Below, one piece after another: positions 24,701 through 32,363 of a stretch of DNA of 64,000 bases; positions within the stretch are counted from its first letter, which is position 1; the number at the start of each line of letters is the position of its first letter. Both the position numbers and the translations under genes were made by a program. This stretch comes from Bacteroidaceae bacterium (GTDB lineage: Bacteria > Bacteroidota > Bacteroidia > Bacteroidales > Bacteroidaceae): positions 20,345-84,344 of the forward strand of contig CAAGNV010000051.1 in assembly GCA_900771425.1 (NCBI GenBank). The letters run 5' to 3'. The notes beneath the pieces were generated by a model, which saw nothing but the letters and a program-made list of their open reading frames with translations, ran no database searches and was not told the DNA's origin.

Positions 24701-25026
24701 TTGCCGAAAATAGGACTTTTGTCATATTTGCTCATGGTCGATTCCCTCCTATAGGAAACGCAGCCAAATCTTCGGGTCTGAAGAACCAAATCTTATCGCC
24801 ATAAGAACCAAATCTTATCGGTCGAAGAACCAAATCTTATTGCCCGAAGATTTGGCTGCGTTTTTGGGTACTGCTATGTACGGTGATTATCAGATACATA
24901 CGAATCACCGTTTTTTACCTGTTTTACTGCTTGAATCCTTCCTTTTGGCGGACGTAAGGAAGAAGGCAAAAATAGGATTTTTGTCATATAGTTTCCTTTT
25001 TGTCGGGTAGTTGTCCCAAAAGTCGA
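24701..25026 (-). repeat. Interspersed repeat element, copy 3 (type A flanks)
   Basis: The same organisation as copy 1 in reverse orientation. The core is 24760-24859 (100 bp, perfect 17-nt arms GCAGCCAAATCTTCGGG / CCCGAAGATTTGGCTGC). The box reads ATTATCAGA on the plus strand within 24883-24894, 24 nt from the core. The right end (to 25026) matches the left end of copy 1 (GGGACAA...CCGAC). Confidence 0.9.
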
Positions 25027-25094
25027 ATTGAGCGTGTAAGTGGAAAGGTTTGCGAATCTTGTATATTTCAACTTTTGCAAGTTTTCAACTTGCT

Positions 25095-25300
25095 AAGTTT
25101 CAAGTAGCCAGTAGTTTTGGAGTTAAAGGGAGTTGGGTAGAGGTTTGACTGCATGACTTTCTTTCCTTATTTGCTGATTGCAGATTCAGCTACATCTATC
25201 CTACTTCGCTCGGCTTGCCGCTTGCGCAGAGTATCGGAGCAAGAACTACTGTCTCCTGACTACTTTTCTACTAAAAGTGGAGCTTGCGAAACTTGTATCG
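25095..25300. repeat. Degenerate inverted AGTAG/CAGTAGTT sequence
   Basis: AAGTTTCAAGTAGCCAGTAGTT at the left is echoed in inverse by AACTACTGTCTCCTGACTAC...GAAACTT at the right, with a GC-rich patch between. This could be the relic of a repeat element. Weak. Confidence 0.35.
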
Positions 25301-25363
25301 TATATTATAAATAAAGGTGTAAACAGCCTGAATCGTTTACTCCTCTTATGGATATAAACAAAA

Positions 25364-25412
25364 AGAATCAGCCCAACGGCAACTCGTCGGTAGAGTTGGT
25401 TAGGCTGATTCT
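25364..25412 (-). terminator. Rho-independent terminator of the AICARFT-serS-NfnSL operon
   Basis: On the minus strand the stem AGAATCAGCC / GGCTGATTCT is followed by TTTTTG, 36 nt after the last stop. Confidence 0.85.
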
Positions 25413-25447
25413 GAGTATTTGTTGTATATAGTAAGAACTTGAGGTGC

Positions 25448-27805
25448 TTACTTGCTGAGTTTCTCGCTCATGTACTTGGCTGCACGGCGTCCGTCACCCA
25501 TTGCAAGGATTACGGTTGCACCGCCGCGTACGATGTCGCCGCCGGCAAAGATGGTAGGGATTGACGACTGCATCTCGTCGTTGACGGCGATGGTGTTCTT
25601 GCGGCCGAGTTCGAGTCCCTTGATTGACTTAGGCACGATTGGGTTAGGGCTTACACCCACTGCAACGATTGCCATGTCGATGTCGATGGTCTCGATTGCA
25701 CCTTCTACAGGGATTGGGCTGCGGCGGCCTGATGCGTCTGGCTCGCCCAGTTCCATCTTCTGCAGGCGTACCTGTTTCACTGCACCCTTCTCGTCAGCGA
25801 TGTATTCGATAGGGTTGTGGAGTGTCATAAACTCAATGCCTTCTTCCTTGGCGTGCTTAACCTCTTCAAGGCGTGCCGGCATTTCTTCCTCACTACGACG
25901 GTAAGCGATGAACACGCGCTCTGCACCAAGTCGCTTGGCTGTACGGCAAGAGTCCATTGCAGTGTTTCCACCACCGACTACCATCACGTTCTTTACCTTG
26001 TTGATTGGCGTGTCGCTGTCTGGGTTTGACGCATCCATGAGGTTGACACGTGTGAGGTATTCGTTTGATGACATGATGCCTGTGCTGTTCTCGCCAGGTA
26101 TGTTCATGAAGTTTGGCAGACCTGCGCCTGATGCAACGAATATGCCCTTGAAGCCTTCTGCCTCAAGTTCTTCGGTGCTGATAGTCTTGCCAACGATGCA
26201 GTCCTTGACGAACTTGACGCCAATCTTCTCTAGGTTCTTGATTTCAACATCGACGATTGCGTTTGGCAGACGGAACTCAGGAATACCATACTTGAGCACG
26301 CCGCCGATTTCGTGGAGTGCCTCGAATACGGTCACGTCGAAGCCGTTCTTTGCCATGTCGCCTGCGAAACTGAGACCGGCAGGACCTGAACCTACGACTG
26401 CCACCTTGATGCCGTTGGCTGGCTTGCACTGTGGTACAGACATCTGACCGCTGTTGCGCTCATAGTCTGCTGCGAAGCGCTCGAGGTAACCGATGGCAAC
26501 GGCTGGCTTGCCCATCTTCAGGTGGATACACTTGCTTTCGCACTGCTTCTCCTGTGGACATACACGGCCGCATACTGCAGGCAGTGAAGATGTTGACTTC
26601 AGAACCTTGGCTGCATCGAGGAACTGTCCGCGCTCGATGCTCTTGATAAATGAAGGTATGTTGATGTTGACTGGACAGCCTTCCATACATGTTGGCTTAG
26701 GACAGTCGAGACAACGCTTGGCTTCCATTAGTGCCTGCTCTGCACTCAGACCTTGGTTTACTTCTTCGGTGCGTGTGGTTGCACGATAGACAGGGTCGAG
26801 TTCTGGCATGACGCAACGCTCGATGGCAGTGCGGTCCTTTGGCTTCATGGTCTTGCGGAGTTCGTCGCGCCAAGGCTGGTTGCGGTCGATGAGTTCTTCG
26901 AGTGGAGTTGACGTGCTTGCTGCTGCCTCGCCACATGAACAGTTATCCTGCTTTGCTTCGCATGAGCAACTTGACGTGCCGTTGACGTGTGCCTCAAGTT
27001 TTTTCATCTCTTCGATTTCGATTGCCTTGAACGCACCCATACGCTTGAACATCTCGTCGAAATCTACCTCGTGACCGTCAAACTCAGGTCCGTCAACGCA
27101 TACGAAACGGGTCTTTCCACCGACTGTGATACGGCACGCACCGCACATGCCTGTACCATCGACCATGATGGTGTTGAGGCTGACGTCGGTAGGTACTTCG
27201 TATTTCTTTGTAAGCAAGCAACAGAACTTCATCATGATGGCAGGTCCGATGGCGAAGCACTTGTTTACTTTCTCGCGGAGGATAACCTGCTCGATTCCGA
27301 CTGTCACCACGCCCTTCTGTCCGTAACTGCCGTCGTCGGTCATGATGATGACTTCGTCGGAGTGCTTGCGAACTTCGTCCTCAAGGATGATGAGTTCCTT
27401 GGTACGTCCTGCAAGTACGCTGATGACGCGGTTGCCGGCTGCCTTCAGTGCCTTGATGATAGGGAGCATAGGTGCAACGCCTACGCCACCGCCGGCACAT
27501 ACTACTGTGCCGAAGTTCTCGATGTGTGTTGCCTGGCCGAGCGGTCCGACTACGTCAGTGATGTAATCGCCCTCGTTGAGGCTGCATAACTTGGTCGATG
27601 AGTAACCTACGGTCTGTACTACCAGTGTGATTGTACCTTTGACGGGGTCACTGTCGGCAATGGTGAGAGGCATACGCTCGCCCTGTTCGCCTACGCGGAC
27701 GATTACGAAATGTCCGGCCTTGCGCGACTTGGCGATGAGTGGTGCCTCGACTTCTAAACGGAATACTTTCTCCGAAAATTGAGTCTTGCTTACTATTCGG
27801 TTCAT
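25448..27805 (-). CDS. NfnSL-like fusion: ferredoxin-NADP reductase subunit + NADPH glutamate synthase small-subunit domain
   Basis: A 785-residue flavoprotein joining two units that are separate in Nfn enzymes. Residues 1-265 resemble dihydroorotate dehydrogenase B electron-transfer subunit/NfnS, with MPLTIAD flavin and GGGVGVAP nucleotide motifs and [2Fe-2S] ligands GMCGAC (Cys221, 224) and Cys236. Residues from about 305 resemble GltD/NfnL, with Cys365/368/373/377 and Cys412/416/422/426 for [4Fe-4S] clusters, the FAD motif VGSGPAG and the NADPH motif VVGGGNTAMDS. The family carries out NADH/ferredoxin/NADP electron exchange (possibly bifurcating) or glutamate synthase electron supply. Odd: the linker holds a further Cys set (280, 282, 289, 291). 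It is last in its operon. Confidence 0.9.
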   Translation of the reverse strand: MNRIVSKTQFSEKVFRLEVEAPLIAKSRKAGHFVIVRVGEQGERMPLTIADSDPVKGTITLVVQTVGYSSTKLCSLNEGDYITDVVGPLGQATHIENFGTVVCAGGGVGVAPMLPIIKALKAAGNRVISVLAGRTKELIILEDEVRKHSDEVIIMTDDGSYGQKGVVTVGIEQVILREKVNKCFAIGPAIMMKFCCLLTKKYEVPTDVSLNTIMVDGTGMCGACRITVGGKTRFVCVDGPEFDGHEVDFDEMFKRMGAFKAIEIEEMKKLEAHVNGTSSCSCEAKQDNCSCGEAAASTSTPLEELIDRNQPWRDELRKTMKPKDRTAIERCVMPELDPVYRATTRTEEVNQGLSAEQALMEAKRCLDCPKPTCMEGCPVNINIPSFIKSIERGQFLDAAKVLKSTSSLPAVCGRVCPQEKQCESKCIHLKMGKPAVAIGYLERFAADYERNSGQMSVPQCKPANGIKVAVVGSGPAGLSFAGDMAKNGFDVTVFEALHEIGGVLKYGIPEFRLPNAIVDVEIKNLEKIGVKFVKDCIVGKTISTEELEAEGFKGIFVASGAGLPNFMNIPGENSTGIMSSNEYLTRVNLMDASNPDSDTPINKVKNVMVVGGGNTAMDSCRTAKRLGAERVFIAYRRSEEEMPARLEEVKHAKEEGIEFMTLHNPIEYIADEKGAVKQVRLQKMELGEPDASGRRSPIPVEGAIETIDIDMAIVAVGVSPNPIVPKSIKGLELGRKNTIAVNDEMQSSIPTIFAGGDIVRGGATVILAMGDGRRAAKYMSEKLSK

Positions 27806-27824
27806 GTCTTTTTGTGTTTATGAG

Positions 27825-27956
27825 TTATTTGTTCTCTTTTTTATCTTGATTAGGTTCAGGGATGAACTTGTCGCCGTTGGCTATGGACTCGTCCCATGGC
27901 TTCACGGTTTGCATTTCCTCAGAATGGTCATCCTTGCGTGTCCAGTAAGTTCCCAT
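27825..27956 (-). CDS. Short hypothetical protein (43 aa)
   Basis: An ATG-to-TAA frame of 44 codons beginning MGTYWTRKDDHSEEMQTV and continuing KPWDESIANGDKFIPEP with a Lys/Glu/Asn tail. It fills the gap between serS and the NfnSL-like gene with 48- and 19-nt spacers. Its codons favour GAC, GGC, AAC and ATC like the neighbours, and its hydrophilic composition with Trp and Pro is protein-like. No family recognised. Whether it is translated is inference. Confidence 0.5.
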   Translation of the reverse strand: MGTYWTRKDDHSEEMQTVKPWDESIANGDKFIPEPNQDKKENK

Positions 27957-28004
27957 AATCCAGATTGCTGATTTATCGTTGTGGGTGATGCTGTATTCGG
28001 TTGA

Positions 28005-29321
28005 TTAGTTGATAATCTCGCAACCCATGTATGGCACAAGTGCCTTTGGCACGCGGATGCCTTCTGCTGTCTGGTTGTTCTCAAGGATAGAAGCCACGAT
28101 ACGTGGGAGTGCCAGTGCTGAACCGTTGAGTGTGTGGCAGAGTTCTGTCTTCTTGTCGGCAGCACGGCGGTAACGGCACTTCAGGCGGTTTGCCTGGTAT
28201 GTGTCGAAGTTGCTGACTGACGATACCTCGAGCCAACGTCCCTGTGCTTCTGAATATACTTCGAAGTCGTAGCAGATGGCTGATGTGAAGCTCTGGTCGC
28301 CGCCGCAGAGACGAAGAATGCGGTAAGGGAGTTCGAGTTTCTGGAGCAGACCTTCTACGTGTGCCAGCATCTCCTGATGGCTCTGTTCTGAGTGCTCAGG
28401 TGTGTCGATGCGTACGATCTCAATCTTTGAGAACTCGTGCAGACGGTTCAGACCGCGTACGTCCTTGCCGTAGCTGCCGGCTTCGCGGCGGAAGCACTGT
28501 GTGTATGCGCAGTTCTTGATTGGGAGGTCTTTCTCGTCGAGGATTACGTCGCGGTAGATGTTTGTTACAGGTACCTCGGCTGTAGGGATGAGGTAGAGGT
28601 CGTCAACCTCGCAGTGGTACATCTGACCTTCCTTGTCTGGCAACTGACCTGTGCCGTAACCCGATGCTTGGTTGACAACGGTAGGAGGCATGATCTCTGT
28701 GTAGCCCGACTTGCGTGCCTCGTCGAGGAAGAAGTTGATGAGTGCGCGTTGCAGACGGGCACCGAGACCGACATAGACAGGGAATCCAGCGCCTGATATC
28801 TTCACGCCGAGGTCGAAGTCGATGAGGTTGTACTTCTTTGCGAGTTCCCAGTGTGGTACTTTAGCCTCGGCATTTGCTGGTACGGTGTTCCAGTTGCCTA
28901 CGGTGTCGCCTTCCTTGCATTCACGGAGTGAAGACTTGACGACGAGGTTGTCTTCGGCGCATGAACCTTCCGGTACGATGTCGTATGGTATGTTTGGGAT
29001 GGTGCAAAGGTGAGCGGTGAGTGCTTGTTCCACATCGTTCATCTGCTGTTGCAGTGCCTGTGATTCTTCCTTGAGTGCGGCAACCTTGGCCTTTGCTGCT
29101 TCGGCTTCGTCGCGCTTGCCTTGTTTCATGAGTCCACCGATTTCGGCAGCGCATTTCTTTTGTTCGGCAAGGCAGGCATCGAGTTTCTGCTGTGTCTCGC
29201 GGCGTGTCTTGTCGAGGGCGATTGCCTTGTCGATTGCTTCCTGAGCACCTTCGAAGTGCTTCTTCTGCAGGCCACGTACTACGCGGTCTGTCTGCTCTGT
29301 GATGAGTTTAAGTGTTAACAT
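28005..29321 (-). CDS. serS: Serine--tRNA ligase
   Basis: A 438-residue class II synthetase. The N-terminal coiled-coil arm (about 30-105, rich in Lys, Glu, Ala and Gln) binds tRNA-Ser. The catalytic part has TAEVPVTN, motif 2 CFRREAGSYGKDVRGLNRLHEF and motif 3 (SSVSNFDTYQANRLKCRYR). It ends in the family's GSALALPRIVASILEN block. Length is normal. Confidence 0.98.
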   Translation of the reverse strand: MLTLKLITEQTDRVVRGLQKKHFEGAQEAIDKAIALDKTRRETQQKLDACLAEQKKCAAEIGGLMKQGKRDEAEAAKAKVAALKEESQALQQQMNDVEQALTAHLCTIPNIPYDIVPEGSCAEDNLVVKSSLRECKEGDTVGNWNTVPANAEAKVPHWELAKKYNLIDFDLGVKISGAGFPVYVGLGARLQRALINFFLDEARKSGYTEIMPPTVVNQASGYGTGQLPDKEGQMYHCEVDDLYLIPTAEVPVTNIYRDVILDEKDLPIKNCAYTQCFRREAGSYGKDVRGLNRLHEFSKIEIVRIDTPEHSEQSHQEMLAHVEGLLQKLELPYRILRLCGGDQSFTSAICYDFEVYSEAQGRWLEVSSVSNFDTYQANRLKCRYRRAADKKTELCHTLNGSALALPRIVASILENNQTAEGIRVPKALVPYMGCEIIN

Positions 29322-29375
29322 ATTGTGTATGTAGTTTTTTTGTTATTTGCTGGGGTCAGTCAGCGCCGTCGCTGG

Positions 29376-29582
29376 TTAGTGCTTCTTCTGCGATGCACGG
29401 TTCTTGACGCGCTGGCGTATTTCTGCCTTGTGCTTGGCGGCACCGGAACCGTGGGCACCGGTCTTGTAGCCTTTGCCTCGTGCTTTGGTCTTGAACTGAC
29501 TGCCGCCTGCATTGTTCTTCGGTTTTCCGCCGAAGTTGATGCCGGTGGTCATTGCCTGTAGTATTTCGTTGTCGCTTGCCAT
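29376..29582 (-). CDS. Small, very basic hypothetical protein (68 aa)
   Basis: A 68-residue protein starting MASDNEILQAMTTGINFGG and then strongly basic (KTKARGKGYKTGAHGSGAAKHKAEIRQRVKNRASQKKH). The composition suggests binding to RNA or DNA, or association with the ribosome, but no family is recognised. It lies 11 nt after the AICAR transformylase gene and 54 nt before serS. A longer frame upstream overlaps the enzyme gene and is rejected. Confidence 0.7.
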   Translation of the reverse strand: MASDNEILQAMTTGINFGGKPKNNAGGSQFKTKARGKGYKTGAHGSGAAKHKAEIRQRVKNRASQKKH

Positions 29583-29593
29583 AGGTGTATGGT

Positions 29594-30775
29594 TTAATGG
29601 TGGAAGAGTCGGATGCCTGTGAATGCCATGGTGATGCCGTACTTGTCGCAGGTTGCGATGACGTGGTCGTCGCGTACTGAACCGCCTGCCTGGGCGATGT
29701 ACTGGACTCCGCTCTTGTGGGCACGCTCGATGTTGTCGCCGAATGGGAAGAATGCGTCGCTGCCGAGGCTTACCTCTGTGTTCTGTGCCAGCCATGCCTT
29801 CTTTTCTTCACGGGTGAGTGGCTCGGGCTGTTCGGTAAAGAACTGCTGCCATGCGCCTTCGCTGAGTACGTCTTCGTATTCGTCACCCATGTAGATGTCG
29901 ATGGTGTTGTCGCGGTCGGCGCGCTTGATGTCGTCGCGGAATGGCAATGCCATGACCTTCGGACACTGGCGCAGCCACCATAGGTCGGCCTTGTTGCCTG
30001 CGAGGCGTGTACAGTGGATTCGGCTCTGCTGACCGGCACCGATGCCGATTGCCTGTCCGTCCTTGACGTAGCATACAGAGTTCGACTGAGTATATTTCAG
30101 TGTGATGAGTGCTATCTTCAGGTCGCGCTTTGCTGCTTCGCTCAAGTCCTTGCTTGCTGTCGGTATATTCTCGAAGAGGTTGTCGCCGGTGAGATCTACC
30201 TCGTTGCGTCCTTGCTCGAATGTGATGCCGAACACTTGCTTGCGCTCGATTGGCTCAGGACGGTAGTCGGTTGACATCTTCAGTACGCAGTATGTACCCT
30301 TGCGCTTTGCACGGAGAATATCGAGTGCTTCAGGGGTGTAGTCAGGGGCAATGATGCCGTCGGATACCTCGCGCTTGATGAGCAGTGCTGCTGCCTCGTC
30401 GCAGGTGTCGCTGAGTGCAATGAAGTCGCCGAACGACGACATGCGGTCAGCACCGCGGGCACGGGCATAGGCCGTAGCGATAGGTGAGAGCGGCACCTTG
30501 ATGTCATCTACAAAATATATCTTCTTCAGAGTATCGCTCATAGGCACGCCTACCGCAGCACCGGCAGGGCTGACGTGCTTGAACGATGCGGCAGCAGGCA
30601 GTCCTGTCGCAGCCTTCAGTTCACGAACCAGTTGCCAACTGTTCAGTGCGTCGAGCAGGTTGATGTAGCCTGGGCGTCCGCACAGTACTTCAAATGGTAA
30701 TTCACCCTCGTTCATAAACACGCGTGATGGCTTCTGGTTAGGATTGCAGCCGTACTTCAGTTCTAATTCTTTCAT
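29594..30775 (-). CDS. Stand-alone AICAR transformylase (PurH-like without IMP cyclohydrolase)
   Basis: A 393-residue protein equivalent only to the formyltransferase half of PurH, which transfers a formyl group from 10-formyl-THF to AICAR in purine synthesis. NPNQKPS near the N-terminus, the catalytic FKHVSPAGAAVG (Lys66, His67), YTQSNSVCYV, GIGAGQQSRIHC and SDAFFPF are all present. It lacks the cyclohydrolase (MGS-like) domain found in the normal bifunctional enzyme. purU, another enzyme using 10-formyl-THF, is encoded 6 kb away. It is first in an operon with the basic protein, serS and the NfnSL-like gene. Confidence 0.93.
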   Translation of the reverse strand: MKELELKYGCNPNQKPSRVFMNEGELPFEVLCGRPGYINLLDALNSWQLVRELKAATGLPAAASFKHVSPAGAAVGVPMSDTLKKIYFVDDIKVPLSPIATAYARARGADRMSSFGDFIALSDTCDEAAALLIKREVSDGIIAPDYTPEALDILRAKRKGTYCVLKMSTDYRPEPIERKQVFGITFEQGRNEVDLTGDNLFENIPTASKDLSEAAKRDLKIALITLKYTQSNSVCYVKDGQAIGIGAGQQSRIHCTRLAGNKADLWWLRQCPKVMALPFRDDIKRADRDNTIDIYMGDEYEDVLSEGAWQQFFTEQPEPLTREEKKAWLAQNTEVSLGSDAFFPFGDNIERAHKSGVQYIAQAGGSVRDDHVIATCDKYGITMAFTGIRLFHH

Positions 30776-30805
30776 CTTTCTGTTCTTTTATATACTTTCA
30801 AAGTG

Positions 30806-30813
30806 CAAAGGTA
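30806..30813 (-). promoter_or_regulatory. -7 box of the AICAR transformylase operon
   Basis: TACCTTTG followed by CA on the minus strand, 31 nt before the ATG. It is preceded by a short tandem repeat AAGTGAAA (about 30820-30850) on the plus strand. Confidence 0.75.
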
Positions 30814-30907
30814 CAAATTTAAGTGAAAAGTGAAAAGTGAAAAGTGAAAAAATCCACATTATCAGTAATAATTCATGATTCGTGGTACGTAATTCGCATA
30901 TATTTCG

Positions 30908-30915
30908 TAACTTTG
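30908..30915 (+). promoter_or_regulatory. -7 box of the acidic-tailed protein gene
   Basis: TAACTTTG followed by CA, 32 nt before the ATG. It is divergent from the AICAR transformylase promoter about 95 nt away. An in-frame upstream start at 30882 would precede this promoter and is therefore rejected. Confidence 0.75.
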
Positions 30916-30947
30916 CACCCAAATTTGCGAATATAACAAAATACACT

Positions 30948-31775
30948 ATGGCAAGAGAAAAGACAAGACGTGACCGCGCAGACAAGGAGATGACCGAAGT
31001 AGGTGGTAATTACTCCATTGACAACATGACCAAGGGCAACATCTGGACGTACGAGCCCGAAGACATCCACCGTATGCTCATCGAGGTGATGCTCACCAAT
31101 AAATACAAGGATAACAAGGTACACTACCACAACATCATACGTCCGGTGTTCGACCTGCACTTCGTCAACCGTGAGGACGAAGAGAAGGTGGCAGCGTTCG
31201 AAGCAGAAAACTATCAGATTTTTTCTACTCCTGACTATGAGGGCAACAATGCGATAGCAATACGCAAGCATCAGATCAAGAAGATTACCGACCTCACTCA
31301 CGAAAACATTTTCCATCTCACTCCGCAGGAGGTGCTGCACCTCATCGACGAGAACATGGGCACAGGATGGCAGGGACTCCCACTTGCTATCCAGGACATC
31401 ATACAGGCTGCCTTCACTGTCGATTGCAGCGTGATGCCTGCAACGGCAATGCACCGTGTCGGAGGACTGATCGACCGACGCAAGGCAGATGGATATGAGG
31501 TGCTCGAAGTAGCCCGTGGTACATGGGTTGAGGGTGTGTTCCTCAAGGTGCGTCCACGTCAGGAGAAACTCCGCTTCGAAGTCATCGTCGATGGCAAGCG
31601 CCAGGCACGCGAAGACGATGACGACTTCGACGACGAAGACGACGATGATGACGACTTGGACGATGTGACAAACGATGACAACGATGACGAGGAGGAAGAC
31701 GACGAGCCAAACGAGGCTGACGCAACCCTGGAAGACATCGAAGACATCGAGAGTGCCGAGGACGATGACGAATAA
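30948..31775 (+). CDS. Hypothetical protein with extreme acidic tail
   Basis: A 275-residue cytoplasmic-looking protein with no signal peptide. The N-terminus is basic (MAREKTRRDRADKEM). Residues 30-215 are a mixed alpha/beta region with WTYEPEDIHRMLIEV, IIRPVFDLHFVN and LPLAIQDIIQAAFTVDCSVMPATAMHR. Residues 222-275 are almost all Asp and Glu. Such tails are typical of proteins that mimic or bind basic partners (histone-like or ribosomal proteins, nucleic-acid-binding surfaces). I do not recognise the family. It has its own promoter and terminator. Confidence 0.8.
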   Translation: MAREKTRRDRADKEMTEVGGNYSIDNMTKGNIWTYEPEDIHRMLIEVMLTNKYKDNKVHYHNIIRPVFDLHFVNREDEEKVAAFEAENYQIFSTPDYEGNNAIAIRKHQIKKITDLTHENIFHLTPQEVLHLIDENMGTGWQGLPLAIQDIIQAAFTVDCSVMPATAMHRVGGLIDRRKADGYEVLEVARGTWVEGVFLKVRPRQEKLRFEVIVDGKRQAREDDDDFDDEDDDDDDLDDVTNDDNDDEEEDDEPNEADATLEDIEDIESAEDDDE

Positions 31776-31825
31776 GTCGGTTCATACATGAATCAAACCT
31801 GCACAAGGTGCATAAAATATTAGTA

Positions 31826-31863
31826 AAAGCGGGGCAATCACGTGACTGTGGTTGCCCCGCTTT
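31826..31863 (+). terminator. Terminator of the acidic-tailed protein gene
   Basis: A perfect 12-bp GC-rich stem AAAGCGGGGCAA / TTGCCCCGCTTT, 50 nt after the stop, with a short T end. Confidence 0.8.
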
Positions 31864-32020
31864 GTGGGCGTAGATAGACGTGAGTGATGGCAGCCGCCGG
31901 ATGCCGCGCGGGCGATATGCTTGGGCGTAGGTGCTTTGAATGTGTCTTTGGACAAGAACCAGCAATAAGACCGTCACGGCGTGGATGAATTGGTCCTATC
32001 GGCCAATTAACTTCTTACTA

Positions 32021-32098
32021 CACCGTCGTAGTAGTAAACGGCACCGACGTGACAGTGTACTGCATCGTCGTGGTAGTAAACCACGCCGTCGGTGCAGT
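32021..32098. repeat. Two-unit 42-nt direct repeat with nested palindromes
   Basis: CACCGTCGTAGTAGTAAAC (from 32021) recurs as CATCGTCGTGGTAGTAAAC (from 32063). CACCGACG (32042-32049) can pair with CGTCGGTG (32087-32094) and GTGG with CCAC inside. Confidence 0.6.
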
Positions 32099-32243
32099 AA
32101 CTTTGCAAGCAGTGGCATGACAAAATAAATGTGGTTCGTCTGTGCTTGACTTATGCCCACTATGGGTTGACTCGTCCAGACATGGTAGTTTTACTCTTCA
32201 CTATTCACTTTTTGCTTTTAGGTTAAAAAAACATATATGTGAG

Positions 32244-32274
32244 TTTCAACGTATTCAATAATTTCGTAACTTTG
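32244..32274 (+). promoter_or_regulatory. Promoter of cstA with long leader
   Basis: Near-consensus -33 TTTC (32244-32247), 19-nt spacer and -7 TAACTTTG (32267-32274) followed by CA. The start codon is about 85 nt further. The leader contains GTCC-GTGC-GGAC (32313-32324), and the same CGTCC can instead pair with a GGACG near 32334. Confidence 0.7.
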
Positions 32275-32363
32275 CAGTCGCAATCAACTCAAACATTTAT
32301 CAGCACGATAACGTCCGTGCGGACACTGCCGTAGGACGGATAATAACAGACAGGAAAAATAAG

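Larger units (their letters stand above)
24492..25447. other. Large intergenic region
   Basis: It holds a hairpin (24614-24643), repeat copy 3 (24701-25026), a stretch at about 25095-25300 with AGTAG/CAGTAGTT motifs in inverted arrangement and a GC-rich patch, and the terminator of the minus-strand operon (25364-25412). No supported gene. Confidence 0.7.
31776..32363. other. Intergenic region upstream of cstA
   Basis: It contains a terminator (31826-31863), a two-unit repeat with nested hairpins (32021-32098), the cstA promoter (32244-32274) and an approximately 83-nt leader. No supported gene. Confidence 0.7.

Noticed and set aside
30882..30947. Upstream extension of the acidic-tailed protein
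   Set aside because: It would begin before the -7 promoter box, so the message would not contain it.
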